In this document: positions 1 through 8,579 of the stretch, piece after piece
How positions within the stretch are numbered: the first letter of the stretch is position 1
Layout: every line of letters begins with the position of its first letter
Assembly: GCA_900489925.1 (NCBI GenBank)
Contig: UEHQ01000011.1
Location: forward strand, 94,067 to 158,066
DNA: 64,000 nucleotides
Source of the DNA: Hyphomicrobiales bacterium
Lineage (GTDB): Bacteria; Pseudomonadota; Alphaproteobacteria; Rhizobiales; Rhizobiaceae
Reading direction: 5' to 3'
Notes under the pieces: model-generated
Database searches by the model: none
What the model was told of the DNA's origin: nothing
What the model saw: the letters and a program-made list of their open reading frames with translations, nothing else
Made by a program: the position numbers and the translations under genes

Positions 1-434
1 TGCTGGTTGAGAAGCTCGACCTGGCTCATCGCCCGCTCGCTCATCTGCTTCTGCTCGTCGAGTTCCTTGGTCAGGCCACCGATGCGCTGCTGCGCCGCAT
101 CCTGTCCGCCCGAGCCGGCAGACAGCAATGCCTGCAGGCGAGAGCGCTCGCTCTCGGCAGACGACAGTGACGCCTGCAGGTTCGCGACATTATCCTCGAG
201 ATCCTGCTTGCTGCCCTTTTCCAGAGCAAGTAGCTGCGTCAATTCATTGATCTGGCTGTTCAGCCGGTTGAGCACTTCGTCGCGACCGGAAATCTCACGG
301 CTCAAGATAAACTGACCGACCACGAAGACGGTCAGCAGGAACATGATCGCAATGAGAAGCGTCGACAACGCATCGACGAAGCCCGGCCAATAATCGACGG
401 CGCGTTCGCGACGGCGGTTGCGAGCAAGAGGCAT
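1..434 (-). CDS. MotB/OmpA-like stator partner, N-terminal part (cut by window edge)
   Basis: The 5' end of a gene that runs off the left edge; about 144 codons are visible. After a basic N-terminus comes one membrane segment at about residues 19-41. It is preceded by an Asp at residue 21 in the motif GFVDALSTLL, the position of the proton-binding Asp of MotB. From about residue 48 the sequence is a long Glu/Gln/Leu-rich coiled coil. Proteins of this build normally end in an OmpA-like peptidoglycan-binding domain, which lies outside the window. The start lies 3 bp after the stop of the MotA-like gene, so the two are surely cotranscribed. No flagellar gene is adjacent. The ion-channel subunit role is inferred; the driven process is unknown. 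Confidence 0.8.
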   Translation of the reverse strand, partial: MPLARNRRRERAVDYWPGFVDALSTLLIAIMFLLTVFVVGQFILSREISGRDEVLNRLNSQINELTQLLALEKGSKQDLEDNVANLQASLSSAESERSRLQALLSAGSGGQDAAQQRIGGLTKELDEQKQMSERAMSQVELLNQ

Positions 435-437
435 GGC

Positions 438-1535
438 TTACTTGCCCTCGCTCTTCTCGGCCTGCGTCAAACGTTGGCGTTCGGACGATGCATGCTTTTC
501 CTGGGAGCCGATCCGTTCCGCCAGGCGGTCGAGCGTTCGGCGCATGGCTTTCGCTTCGTCCTGCTGGGCTTCGATCCAGTCCCGCAGCATCTGCTGCTCG
601 TTGCGCATGTTCTTCACGAGACCCTGGATGCCTTCGGCGAGATTTGCCATCGCGGCCACCGAACGCTGGCTGCTGGCGCCGCCGTCTTCAGAGGCCTTGC
701 GCATGTAGTCGGACAGAGCCTTGATCTCGTCAGGCGTGACACCCGACGACTGATCGATCGCCGGCACCACGGCATCGGAGCCGACGTCGGTGACGGACGA
801 CAGCCAGTTTTCCAGCTCCATGTAGAAGCGATTCTGGGCGCGACCGGCCTGCAGGTCGAGGAAGCCGAGGATGAGCGAACCCGAGAGACCGAGCAGCGAA
901 GACGAGAACGCCTGGCCCATGCCGGATAGCGGCGTGGAGAGCCCTTCCTTCAGTGCAGCCAGGACGTCGGACGACCCATTGGTGCCAGCGTCCAGCGACT
1001 GAATGACGTTGCTGATCGAGCCGATCGTGCCGATGAGACCCCAGAACGTGCCCAACAGGCCGAGGAACACGAGAAGGCCGATGAGATAGCGCGAAACATC
1101 ACGCGATTCATCGAGGCGGTTTGCAATCGAGTCCAGAATGGAGCGGAATGCTGTCGTGGAAAGCCCCGCAAAGGTGCTCCGGCTGCCGATCAGCGTACGC
1201 ATGGGCGCCAGAAGCTTGGGGTTGCGGTTCACCTTGTCGGCGCTGCCTGCGGCACGAAAGGAATTGAACCAGCGCACTTCAGGGCGAAGCGCCAGAACAT
1301 GACTGAAAACCAGAATGATACCGACAGCGAGCACGCCGACGATCAACCCGTTCAGTCCCGGGTTATGCATGAACGCCGTCTGCGTCTGCCGAAAAAGAAT
1401 TGCGGCAATGAACCCGACGATCACCAGAAACAGCACCATAGTCCAAAGAAATGGCATCGGGCTGGAGAGTTTATAGTTATAGCTGCCCGTGGTTTTTTCG
1501 GTCGAGCCGAACTCCGCCACATTCACATTTTCCAT
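438..1535 (-). CDS. MotA/TolQ/ExbB-family proton-channel protein
   Basis: A 365-residue inner-membrane protein with four predicted membrane helices at about 29-48, 62-82, 150-174 and 205-228. Helices 3 and 4 carry the Gly-rich pattern of the MotA/TolQ/ExbB channel (LGTFWGLIGT and SPLSGM-like GMGQAF regions). A cytoplasmic C-terminal coiled coil runs from about 270 to 365. Together with the following MotB-like gene, 3 bp away, it should form a proton-driven stator-type complex. Rhizobial annotations often call it a flagellar motor protein, but its neighbours here are suhB and a MotB-like protein, not fli/flg genes, so a non-flagellar envelope role is as likely. Confidence 0.85.
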   Translation of the reverse strand: MENVNVAEFGSTEKTTGSYNYKLSSPMPFLWTMVLFLVIVGFIAAILFRQTQTAFMHNPGLNGLIVGVLAVGIILVFSHVLALRPEVRWFNSFRAAGSADKVNRNPKLLAPMRTLIGSRSTFAGLSTTAFRSILDSIANRLDESRDVSRYLIGLLVFLGLLGTFWGLIGTIGSISNVIQSLDAGTNGSSDVLAALKEGLSTPLSGMGQAFSSSLLGLSGSLILGFLDLQAGRAQNRFYMELENWLSSVTDVGSDAVVPAIDQSSGVTPDEIKALSDYMRKASEDGGASSQRSVAAMANLAEGIQGLVKNMRNEQQMLRDWIEAQQDEAKAMRRTLDRLAERIGSQEKHASSERQRLTQAEKSEGK

Positions 1536-1635
1536 GGATCCGCATCCTCCGGCCTTCTCGCAGCCGGAGACTAGAGCAACATTGTGCCGAATTGAAGTAC
1601 GCGGACAGCGAAAACCGTGTCTTTACAACAGCGAT

Positions 1636-2436
1636 TTAGCGGGTCGGGATCGGACGCTTGGCGACTTCGAGCAAAGCCTTCTGAATATACTCGTTACCGG
1701 CGACGACGGAGCCGGTTTCCAGAATGGACGTACCGCCATCCCAATCGCTGACATAACCGCCGGCTTCGCGGATGAGCAGGATGCCTGCGGCGATATCCCA
1801 GGCAGAAAGACCGGTTTCCCAGTAACCGTCGAAACGGCCGGCAGCAACGTAGGCGAGATCGAGCGAGGCCGCACCCATGCGACGGATGCCGGCGACTTCA
1901 CCCATCACGTGGCGAAGCTCGACCAGGAACTTGCCGTGGTTGCCGCGTCCCAGATGCGGCACACCGCAGGCAACGACCGAGTCGGAAAGCACGCGGCGGG
2001 CGCCGACACGAAGGCGGCGATCATTGAGGAATGCGCCGCCGCCGCGCTCGGCGGTGTAGAGTTCGTCGGCCGCCGGATTGAAGACGACGCCCGCGACGAT
2101 CTCGTTGTTGCGCTCAAGCGCGATCGAGACGGCGAACTGCGGAATGCCGTGCAGGAAGTTCGTGGTGCCATCGAGCGGATCGACGATCCAGCGGTGCGCG
2201 CCGTCCGTGCCCTTGATCTCTTCGCTTTCCTCGCCGAGGAAGCCATAGGTCGGACGCGCCTTCAGAAGTTCATCCTTGACGATCTTTTCGGCCTTGCGGT
2301 CCGCATTGGAAACGAAATCGCCCGGTCCCTTGACGGAAACCTGCAGGTTCTGCACTTCGCCGAAATCACGCCCCAGCGATTTTCCTGCCTTGATGGCAGC
2401 CTGAACCATGACATTGAGAAGAGCTGAACGGGCCAT
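1636..2436 (-). CDS. suhB: Inositol-1-monophosphatase family protein
   Basis: A cytosolic Mg-dependent phosphatase of 266 residues, the normal family length. Signature motifs are GEESEE at about 68-73 and WIVDPLDGTTNF at 83-94 (metal ligands Asp86 and Asp89), plus the C-terminal WDIAAGILLIREAGG motif supplying the third Asp. Family members dephosphorylate myo-inositol-1-phosphate and related sugar phosphates; E. coli SuhB also acts on rRNA transcription. The ATG at 2436 is the natural start. The leader contains a small hairpin (TCAGGG/CCCTGA near 2475-2495) and an AT-rich TTATAA at 2516-2521 that may be a -10 element. The MotA-like gene lies 100 bp downstream on the same strand. Confidence 0.92.
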   Translation of the reverse strand: MARSALLNVMVQAAIKAGKSLGRDFGEVQNLQVSVKGPGDFVSNADRKAEKIVKDELLKARPTYGFLGEESEEIKGTDGAHRWIVDPLDGTTNFLHGIPQFAVSIALERNNEIVAGVVFNPAADELYTAERGGGAFLNDRRLRVGARRVLSDSVVACGVPHLGRGNHGKFLVELRHVMGEVAGIRRMGAASLDLAYVAAGRFDGYWETGLSAWDIAAGILLIREAGGYVSDWDGGTSILETGSVVAGNEYIQKALLEVAKRPIPTR

Positions 2437-2612
2437 GTGGGCGGTTTTCCTTGGGCTAAATAGGTGCGCGTTGTCAGGGCGGGGATGGTCCCTGATCGCC
2501 GGTAGAGGCTGCGCTTTATAAGATTGGCGGCTTCAAGACCACAAAATCGGGGAAATTTCAAGAGCGGCGCCGCATGGCTGCATTGAATCGCAGGAAGGCC
2601 GCAAATTAATTC

Positions 2613-2632
2613 TGGACAGATTAGTCTGAAAT
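2613..2632. promoter_or_regulatory. Putative TetR-type operator, copy 1
   Basis: The 20-bp sequence TGGACAGATTAGTCTGAAAT ends 6 bp before the ATG at 2639. Its core CAGA-4-TCTG is an inverted repeat. It matches 15 of 20 positions of the inverted copy at 3262-3281 in front of the neighbouring SDR gene. Both resemble the TAGACC-N4-GGTCTA class of TetR boxes. Autoregulation is inferred. Confidence 0.6.
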
Positions 2633-2647
2633 TCCTATATGTCCCCC

Positions 2648-3226
2648 ATGGCAAGACACAAGGAATTCGACCGCGACCTGGCGCTTGGCGCCGCCATCAA
2701 CGTGTTCTCCGAGCACGGCTATGAAGGCACGTCGACGGATCAGCTGCTGACGGCGATGAAGATCAGTCGCCAGAGCATGTACGACACCTTCGGCGACAAG
2801 CGCAGCCTCTACCTGGAAGCCCTGCAGCGCTACAACGCCGACAGCACCGCCAGATTGATCGACGACCTGAGGCGCTATTCGACACCGATCGAAGCGCTCG
2901 AAGGCGCGCTCGTCGCCTTTGCCTCGCGCTCCTCATCGGAGGCCAGCCGTTGCTGCCTCGGTGTCAGCGCTGTGTGCGAGTTCGGACGCACAGACTTGGA
3001 GATCGCCACACTGACCGATGCCGCGTCTCGCCTCCTTTCCGCGGCGTTGAAGACGATCGTCGAAGAGGGCCGGAAGAGCGGCGCCATCGCATCCGACATT
3101 GACCCCGACGAGGCCGTCCACTTCCTCGGCGCAACCCTCTCCGGCATGAAAGTCAGCGCCCGCAATGGTGCCCCCCCTGAAACCCTCCGCGGTATCGCTC
3201 GCATGGCCATCCGCAGCCTCCGCTAG
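2648..3226 (+). CDS. TetR/AcrR family transcriptional regulator
   Basis: A 192-residue DNA-binding repressor. The N-terminal TetR helix-turn-helix spans about residues 8-55, with the hallmark order GAINVFSEHGYEGTS, then ISRQSMYDTFGDK. The C-terminal ligand domain has a Cys pair (CCLGVSAVCEFG). An ATG at 2639 would add three residues; 2648 (MARHKEF) is the more typical family start. It lies 75 bp upstream of an SDR gene on the same strand, and both carry the same operator-like sequence. This suggests it represses itself and the reductase. The inducing ligand cannot be told from sequence. Confidence 0.88.
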   Translation: MARHKEFDRDLALGAAINVFSEHGYEGTSTDQLLTAMKISRQSMYDTFGDKRSLYLEALQRYNADSTARLIDDLRRYSTPIEALEGALVAFASRSSSEASRCCLGVSAVCEFGRTDLEIATLTDAASRLLSAALKTIVEEGRKSGAIASDIDPDEAVHFLGATLSGMKVSARNGAPPETLRGIARMAIRSLR

Positions 3227-3261
3227 GCGCACCGTAAGGTCGCGCCGTCTTTTCACGCCTA

Positions 3262-3281
3262 ATTATAGACTGATCGATCCA
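3262..3281. promoter_or_regulatory. Putative TetR-type operator, copy 2
   Basis: The sequence ATTATAGACTGATCGATCCA lies 20 bp upstream of the SDR start. Read on the minus strand it is TGGATCGATCAGTCTATAAT, matching 15 of 20 positions of the site at 2613-2632. Its centre TAGACTGATCGATCCA is an imperfect palindrome. Confidence 0.6.
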
Positions 3282-3301
3282 AAAATAGAAAGGAAATGCA
3301 A

Positions 3302-4042
3302 ATGCCTCACTCTCTCACCGAAAAGGTCGCCCTGGTCACCGGCGGCTCGCGCGGCATCGGCGCGGCGATCGTCCGCAGGCTCGCACAGGACGGCGCTGCC
3401 GTGGCCTTCACCTATTCCAGTAGCGATGACCGGGCCAAGGCGCTTAGCGCCGAGATCGAAGCGAGCGGCGGCAAGGCTCTGGCAATCAAGGCAGACAGCG
3501 CCGATCCGGAAGCTGTGCGAAATGCCGTCGCGACCACCGTCAGACACTTCGGCGCACTCGACATTCTCGTCAACAATGCGGGCATCCTGCTGCTGGCCCC
3601 GCTCGACGAATTCGCATTGGAGGATTTCGACCGGATGTTCGCGGTCAACGTTCGCGCGGTCTTTGTCGGCGTCCAGGCTGCGGCGAGGCACATGCAGGCC
3701 GGTGGCCGCATCATCAACATCGGCAGCGTCGTTGCCGACCGCAGCGGCTTTGCGACATCCTCGGTCTACAGCATGACCAAGGGCGCCATCGCCTCAATGA
3801 CCCGCGGCATGGCACGCGATCTCGGCCCGCGCGGCATCACCGTCAACACCATCCAGCCGGGACCAACAGCAACCGACATGAATGGCGCCCCGGGCACAGA
3901 GGAGCACCTATCACCGCTTATGGCGTTGGGCCGCATGGGCGAGGATCGCGAGATCGCAAGTCTTGCAGCCTATCTCGCCAGTCCGGAAGCATCGTTCGTC
4001 ACCGGCTCTGCCCTGACGATCGACGGCGGCTACCTTGCTTGA
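3302..4042 (+). CDS. SDR family NAD(P)-dependent oxidoreductase
   Basis: A classical short-chain dehydrogenase of about 246 residues. It carries the Rossmann TGGSRGIG near residue 14, NNAG near 90, the active-site Tyr-x3-Lys in YSMTKGA, and the C-terminal IDGGY motif. An ATG at 3296 is possible, but the AGAAAGGA Shine-Dalgarno at 3287-3293 is better spaced (8 nt) from the ATG at 3302. The gene follows a TetR regulator and carries the same operator-like box, so it is probably the regulated target, perhaps for detoxification of a carbonyl compound. The substrate is unknown. It ends convergently with cheB. Confidence 0.9.
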   Translation: MPHSLTEKVALVTGGSRGIGAAIVRRLAQDGAAVAFTYSSSDDRAKALSAEIEASGGKALAIKADSADPEAVRNAVATTVRHFGALDILVNNAGILLLAPLDEFALEDFDRMFAVNVRAVFVGVQAAARHMQAGGRIINIGSVVADRSGFATSSVYSMTKGAIASMTRGMARDLGPRGITVNTIQPGPTATDMNGAPGTEEHLSPLMALGRMGEDREIASLAAYLASPEASFVTGSALTIDGGYLA

Positions 4043-4054
4043 AGGCAAACAAGA

Positions 4055-4082
4055 AGCCGGCGGCGCTCGCACGCCACCGGCT
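4055..4082. terminator. Hairpin between convergent SDR and cheB
   Basis: Arms AGCCGGCGGCG and CGCCACCGGCT pair at 10 of 11 positions around a short loop. On the minus strand the stem is followed by the T-rich CTTCTTGTTTG, so it probably ends the chemotaxis operon; it may act in both directions. Confidence 0.55.
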
Positions 4083-4102
4083 CTCATCTTGATTGTCGCG
4101 GC

Positions 4103-5197
4103 TTAGAACTTCTGCTGGGTAATCAGAACTTCACGAGCAATCTGGTCAAGCGGGAGGATCCGGTCGACGCCGCCCTTGGCAATCGCCTCCTTCGGCATCC
4201 CGAAGACGACCGAAGTCGCCTCGTCCTGCGCCACGGTGTAGGCACCGGCCTGGTGCATCTCCAGCATTCCCTTGGCACCATCATCGCCCATGCCGGTCAT
4301 GATGATACCCATCGCATTCGAGCCGGCGGCCCGGGCCGCGGAGCGGAAGAGAACGTCGACCGACGGGCGATGGCGCGAGACCAGCGGTCCTGTTTTAACC
4401 GACACATGATAGCGCGCACCCTGCCGCTCCAGGAGCATATGCTTGTCGCCGGGAGCAATCAGCACATGTCCGCGCAGGACCGGATCGCCGTCAACGGCTT
4501 CCTTGACCTCGACCTCGCAAAGACCGTTGAGCCGCTTGGCGAAGGCTGCCGTGAACTTCTCCGGCATGTGCTGCACGATGACCATGCCGGGCGCGTTCGC
4601 CGGCAACGCTTCGAGAAACTCCCGGAGCGCCTCGGTGCCCCCGGTCGAGGCGCCGACGCAAACGATCATTTCCGTCGTCTTGGCCATGGCGCGACCGGTC
4701 GGCGGCGGCAGCATCGCATCTGCCGTCAGCTTCTGCGGAGGCGCCTCCTTGCCGGGACGAAGGCTGCTTGCGCCGCGCCGCACATTGCCCATCCGGGCAT
4801 GGGACGCGCTCTTGACGACTTCGCGGATCCGCACCGCGTCATCGGCCAGGCTATCCGCCGCGCCGATCTTGGATTTCAGGATCACATCGACAGCACCCGC
4901 CTCAAGCGCCTGCAGCAACGTTTCCGAACCCGCCTCCGTCAGCGACGAGCACATGACGACAGGGATCGGACGCTGCGACATCAGCTTGCGGAGGAAGGTG
5001 ATACCGTCCATGCGCGGCATCTCGACATCCAGCGTGATGACGTCGGGAATCTCTTCCTGGATCTTCTTCGCGGCCATGAACGGATCGGTGGCGACCCCCA
5101 TGACCTCGATATCGGGATCTTCCTGCAGAACGCGGACGAGCGTCTGGCGAACACTGGCGGAGTCGTCGATGACGAGAACTCGTATCTTCTTGCCCAT
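4103..5197 (-). CDS. cheB: Chemotaxis protein-glutamate methylesterase/glutaminase CheB
   Basis: A 364-residue cytosolic adaptation enzyme that removes methyl groups from receptors when phosphorylated by CheA. The N-terminal receiver domain (1-125) has acidic residues DD11-12 and the phosphoacceptor Asp57 in [12 protein letters not shown] linker of about 50 residues leads to the methylesterase domain, with catalytic Ser184 in GASTGG, His210 in VQHMPEKF and Asp306 in MTGMGDDG. All key residues are present and the length is normal. It is the last gene of the chemotaxis operon, 13 bp after cheR, and ends against the convergent SDR. Confidence 0.96.
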   Translation of the reverse strand: MGKKIRVLVIDDSASVRQTLVRVLQEDPDIEVMGVATDPFMAAKKIQEEIPDVITLDVEMPRMDGITFLRKLMSQRPIPVVMCSSLTEAGSETLLQALEAGAVDVILKSKIGAADSLADDAVRIREVVKSASHARMGNVRRGASSLRPGKEAPPQKLTADAMLPPPTGRAMAKTTEMIVCVGASTGGTEALREFLEALPANAPGMVIVQHMPEKFTAAFAKRLNGLCEVEVKEAVDGDPVLRGHVLIAPGDKHMLLERQGARYHVSVKTGPLVSRHRPSVDVLFRSAARAAGSNAMGIIMTGMGDDGAKGMLEMHQAGAYTVAQDEATSVVFGMPKEAIAKGGVDRILPLDQIAREVLITQQKF

Positions 5198-5210
5198 GGG
5201 CGACCTTTAC

Positions 5211-6065
5211 CTAGACGCGCTGAAAGACGGTGTTGGAGACCTGCTTGAGAGGCAGATCGATACCGGCGATGGATTCGGAGTGGCCGATGAACAGATAGCC
5301 CCCTGTTAAGAGGCGATCGCACAGCCGTTTCAACACCAGCGCCTGCGTCTGCTTGTCGAAATAGATCAGCACATTGCGGCAAAAGATGATGTGCATCCCG
5401 TCGCCGACGGGATAGCTGTCGTCCATCAGGTTCATGCGCGCAAAACCGACCCTGGCACGCAGGGCCGGAGAGATCCGCACCTCCCGACGCCCCGGCTGCT
5501 TTGCGGTCATGACGTATTTCCGCATCAGGTCACGCGGCACGGGATGGACCATGTCTTCGGAATAGATGCCAAGCCGCGCCGTGTTCAGAACGTCGGTGCT
5601 GAGGTCCGTTGCAAGGATGCTGTAGTTGAGGTCATTGCGACCACCGACGAATTCCTCGAGCACCATCGCCATGGTGTAGGGCTCGGCACCCGTCGAGCAT
5701 GCCGAACTCCAGGTGCGCAGTGTGCGGATGCCGGCGTTGGCCAGCGCCGGCAGGGCCACCTGCTGCATGTATTCGAAATGACGCGCTTCCCGGAAGAAGT
5801 CTGTCTTGTTGGTCGTGACCGCGTCGATCAGATAGACGGTCTCATCCTCGAGACCGTCTTCCTGAAACAGGAAATCGCAATAATCGTCGAATGTCGCATG
5901 GTTCGTCGCCCGCAGACGGCGGCGAAGCCTGCCTTCCAGCATCGTCAGCTTCGTCGGCGGCATCTTGATGCCGCTGTAGTCGTAGATGAAACGCGAAAGC
6001 TTATCGAAATTGCGCTTGCTGATCCGATCGCCGACCAGTTGGGTTTCCACTGCTGCCATACTCAT
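5211..6065 (-). CDS. cheR: Chemotaxis protein methyltransferase CheR
   Basis: An S-adenosylmethionine-dependent enzyme of 284 residues that methylates receptor glutamates. The helical N-domain (1-80) is followed by TNKTDFFRE at 85-93, the SAM-binding loop SSACSTGAEPYT at 120-131, and the C-terminal FCRNVLIYF motif. An in-frame TTG three codons upstream (6074) is possible; I prefer the ATG at 6065 because CTGGAG lies about 11 nt upstream. The gene sits between cheW and cheB in the operon. Neither receptor encoded here ends in the NWETF-type pentapeptide that tethers CheR in enterobacteria. Confidence 0.95.
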   Translation of the reverse strand: MSMAAVETQLVGDRISKRNFDKLSRFIYDYSGIKMPPTKLTMLEGRLRRRLRATNHATFDDYCDFLFQEDGLEDETVYLIDAVTTNKTDFFREARHFEYMQQVALPALANAGIRTLRTWSSACSTGAEPYTMAMVLEEFVGGRNDLNYSILATDLSTDVLNTARLGIYSEDMVHPVPRDLMRKYVMTAKQPGRREVRISPALRARVGFARMNLMDDSYPVGDGMHIIFCRNVLIYFDKQTQALVLKRLCDRLLTGGYLFIGHSESIAGIDLPLKQVSNTVFQRV

Positions 6066-6091
6066 TGATAGCAATACTCCAGCTGGTCCGC

Positions 6092-6568
6092 TCAGGCGGC
6101 CGATTGCAAGACGGAGGCATCTTCGCGCGACAACAGCCGCGCGAGATCGACGATGACCACGAACCCGCCTTCCCGACGAACGACACCCGCGATGTAATCG
6201 GAGCGCCAGCGCACTCCGATATCCGGCGCCGCCTCGATCTGGTCACGCCGGAATGGCGTGACCTCGAAGACGCGATCTGCGACGAGGCCGAGCGTGAGCA
6301 ATCGGCTGTCCATCGGAATATCGAGGACGAGAACCCGCGTATGTGGCGTGGGCACTGTCTTCGACATGCCGAGTTTTAGGCGCAGATCGATGGTCGGCAC
6401 GCCCTGGCCGCGCACGTCGCGGAGGCCAAGGAGATAGTCAGGACCATTTGGAATCTTGAAAGCTTCCGCATAGTCGAGGATTTCCCGCACCACCTCCACC
6501 GGGACGGCGAAGATCTCATCGCCGAGGCTGAAGGTCACGAACTGCGCTTCCAGGGATGCCGTTGCCAT
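6092..6568 (-). CDS. cheW: Chemotaxis coupling protein CheW (second copy in the cluster)
   Basis: A 158-residue adaptor linking receptors to the CheA kinase. A single CheW beta-barrel domain starts at about residue 8 (FVTFSLGDEIFAVPVEVVREIL) and continues through LRDVRGQGVPTIDLRLKLGM and VDRVFEV. The start MATASLE at 6568 lies one base after the mcp stop (TAA-T-ATG), which fixes the start and implies translational coupling. It is clearly diverged from the other CheW at 10308-10811, so the two may serve different receptors or array positions. Confidence 0.93.
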   Translation of the reverse strand: MATASLEAQFVTFSLGDEIFAVPVEVVREILDYAEAFKIPNGPDYLLGLRDVRGQGVPTIDLRLKLGMSKTVPTPHTRVLVLDIPMDSRLLTLGLVADRVFEVTPFRRDQIEAAPDIGVRWRSDYIAGVVRREGGFVVIVDLARLLSREDASVLQSAA

Positions 6569-6569
6569 A

Positions 6570-8387
6570 TTATGCGCTTTCCTTGAAATCGGCGTCGCCG
6601 TCATCAGGACCGCCCATGGACATATCAAGTGCGAAGCCCTTGGCGCGTGCCTGTTGAGCCGAGACCGTGTTGGCAGGTGCCTTGGCAGTCGCCGGCTTCC
6701 GAGCAGCGGCCGGAGCCGGGCTGCGGACGGTGACGCGAGCAGCCGGCGTACGGCTCTGGCGGCCGCCGGCCATGTCGACCTTGAAGAAGGCGATCGAGGT
6801 CTGCAGTTCTTCGGCCTGGCTTGCCAGTTCCTCTGAAGTCGCTGACATCTCTTCCGATGCGCCGGCGTTCTGCTGGGTTACCTTGTCGAGCTGCTGGATC
6901 GCTTCGTTGATCTGCGAGGCACCGATGTCCTGCTCGCGGCAAGCGGCGCTGATTTCGGAGACCAGTTCTGCGGTCTTGCGAATATCGGGCACGAGACGGC
7001 CGAGCATGTCGCCGGCGTCGCTGGCAGCCTTCACCGTGTCGCTCGACATGGCGCTGATTTCAGCCGCGGCCGACTGGCTGCGCTCAGCGAGCTTGCGAAC
7101 TTCCGAGGCAACAACCGCAAAGCCCTTGCCATGTTCACCGGCACGCGCTGCTTCAACAGCCGCGTTCAGAGCGAGAAGGTCGGTCTGGCGAGCGATTTCC
7201 TGAACGATACCGATCTTCTCGGCAATCGTGCGCATCGCGTTGACGGCACGCGAAACCGCATCACCGCTTGCCTCGGCATCCTTGGCGGACTGGCGAGCGA
7301 TCTTTTCGGTCTGAGCCGCGTTGTCGGCGTTCTGCTTGATGTTAGAGGCCATTTCTTCCATGGCGGCAGACGCTTCTTCGGCGGACGCGGCCTGTTCGGT
7401 CGCACCCTGGGAAACCTGCTCGGAGCTGGCCGAGAGTTCCTGGCTGCCGGCCGAGACGTTTTCGGCGGCGGAGAGTGCATCGGCGACAACGCCGCGCAGA
7501 CGTTCGACCATCTGTTCCAGGGCGATGCCGAGCGTATCCTTGTCGGAGAGCGGCTTCGGCGAGACCGTCAGGTCACCGTTGGAGATCTGGTTTGCAATGC
7601 CGGCGGTGACACGCAGGTTGCCGGTCATCGTGGACATCGAGTTGACGAGATCGCGGATTTCGTCGTTGCTCTTGTGGTCGATGTTCTGATCGAGGTCACC
7701 GATGGCAACGGCGTCAGCAAGATTGACCGCACGCTTCAGACCGCGCGAGATGTTGAGCGAGATCCAGGTGGCGCAACCGAGCGAGAAGACGATCAGCACG
7801 ACAGTCATCGATACCAGGAGGAAGCGAGAGTTGGCGTACTGAATGTCGGTCGCGGCATCCGTTTCCTTGACGTTGCCAGAGATGGTCTGTGTCATGTCGT
7901 CCATGACTTTCAGAGCCTTGTTCATGACATCGCGGCCCTCGTGCATCGTCAAAGACGTTGCCTGGGCGTTGGATTCGGTCGTGTTCTGCGTCGCCAGATC
8001 GGCGATGCGCTTCTGAATCGGCGCGTACTGGTCGTAGAGCTGCTTGAACTGTTCCGCCTGGCCGCGAACTTCCGGATCAGCAGAACCCTTGAGCTTGTCG
8101 GTCAGACCTTCGATGTCACCCTGGCGGCCGGTCAGCGACTTGACGAAGTCGGCGATTTCGCTCGGTTCAGTGTTCAGGATGGCATTCTTTTCGGCGCGGA
8201 CGGTACCATTGAACGTGTCGCTCAGCGCGACCACGGCATTCAGGTCGGCGATCGGCTCATCGACCATCTGCGTGATCGCGGAATTCAGAGACGAGAGATT
8301 GTAGATCGCGAGGCCTGCCATCGATCCGCTGAGCAGGATGACGGCGGCGAAGACTAAAGCTAGCTTCAGCTTTATCGTAAAGCGCAT
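6570..8387 (-). CDS. Methyl-accepting chemotaxis protein (mcp1)
   Basis: A transmembrane chemoreceptor of 605 residues. Membrane helix 1 spans about 9-30, a periplasmic four-helix-type sensor about 31-185, and membrane helix 2 about 190-212. A HAMP domain follows, then the signalling coiled coil with its hairpin tip [20 protein letters not shown]. The signalling half is almost identical to that of the adjacent mcp2, while the sensor half is unrelated, so the two share output but not ligand. The C-terminus ends in [18 protein letters not shown], a tail also found in mcp2. Start ATG 8387 has GGAG 8 nt upstream; longer in-frame extensions lack support. Confidence 0.95.
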   Translation of the reverse strand: MRFTIKLKLALVFAAVILLSGSMAGLAIYNLSSLNSAITQMVDEPIADLNAVVALSDTFNGTVRAEKNAILNTEPSEIADFVKSLTGRQGDIEGLTDKLKGSADPEVRGQAEQFKQLYDQYAPIQKRIADLATQNTTESNAQATSLTMHEGRDVMNKALKVMDDMTQTISGNVKETDAATDIQYANSRFLLVSMTVVLIVFSLGCATWISLNISRGLKRAVNLADAVAIGDLDQNIDHKSNDEIRDLVNSMSTMTGNLRVTAGIANQISNGDLTVSPKPLSDKDTLGIALEQMVERLRGVVADALSAAENVSAGSQELSASSEQVSQGATEQAASAEEASAAMEEMASNIKQNADNAAQTEKIARQSAKDAEASGDAVSRAVNAMRTIAEKIGIVQEIARQTDLLALNAAVEAARAGEHGKGFAVVASEVRKLAERSQSAAAEISAMSSDTVKAASDAGDMLGRLVPDIRKTAELVSEISAACREQDIGASQINEAIQQLDKVTQQNAGASEEMSATSEELASQAEELQTSIAFFKVDMAGGRQSRTPAARVTVRSPAPAAARKPATAKAPANTVSAQQARAKGFALDMSMGGPDDGDADFKESA

Positions 8388-8542
8388 GAGTAGACTCCAG
8401 AGACTTGGAACGCTTGGGCAAGATTGCCCGGTAGATGGGTGTGGGAGGGAGAAGGAGATAAAGAGCCGTACATCTACTCTTGCGTGAGCGGGTGGCGGTG
8501 CCAGCCACGCTTCCAACGTTTACATCCGTTGGCATCTGCGGT

Positions 8543-8568
8543 GCCGCGGCCAGTCGCCTGGCCACGGC
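8543..8568. other. Stem-loop between mcp2 and mcp1
   Basis: GCCGCGGCCAG and CTGGCCACGGC pair at 10 of 11 positions around the loop TCGC, 12 bp past the mcp2 stop. No T-tract follows on the minus strand, so it is more likely an mRNA-processing or stability hairpin than a terminator. The 192-bp gap (8388-8579) also holds GTGGC/GCCAC and GGGCAA/TTGCCC inverted repeats. It is the largest gap inside the operon, so mcp1 could have its own promoter there. Confidence 0.4.
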
Positions 8569-8579
8569 GTTGTCACTGA

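Noticed and set aside
1..1535. Zorya-type defence (ZorA/ZorB)
   Set aside because: The stator-like pair has coiled coils, but no ZorC/ZorD/ZorE genes flank it on the visible side and the neighbour is suhB; the coiled coil after the MotA part is only about 95 residues.
2437..2612. suhB-type structured RNA in the suhB leader
   Set aside because: Only one short hairpin is visible and I could not match the known motif; a covariance search would be needed.
7131..8357. 408-residue plus-strand frame within mcp1
   Set aside because: Low-complexity shadow of the receptor; the same kind of frame appears opposite mcp2 because the DNA is nearly identical.
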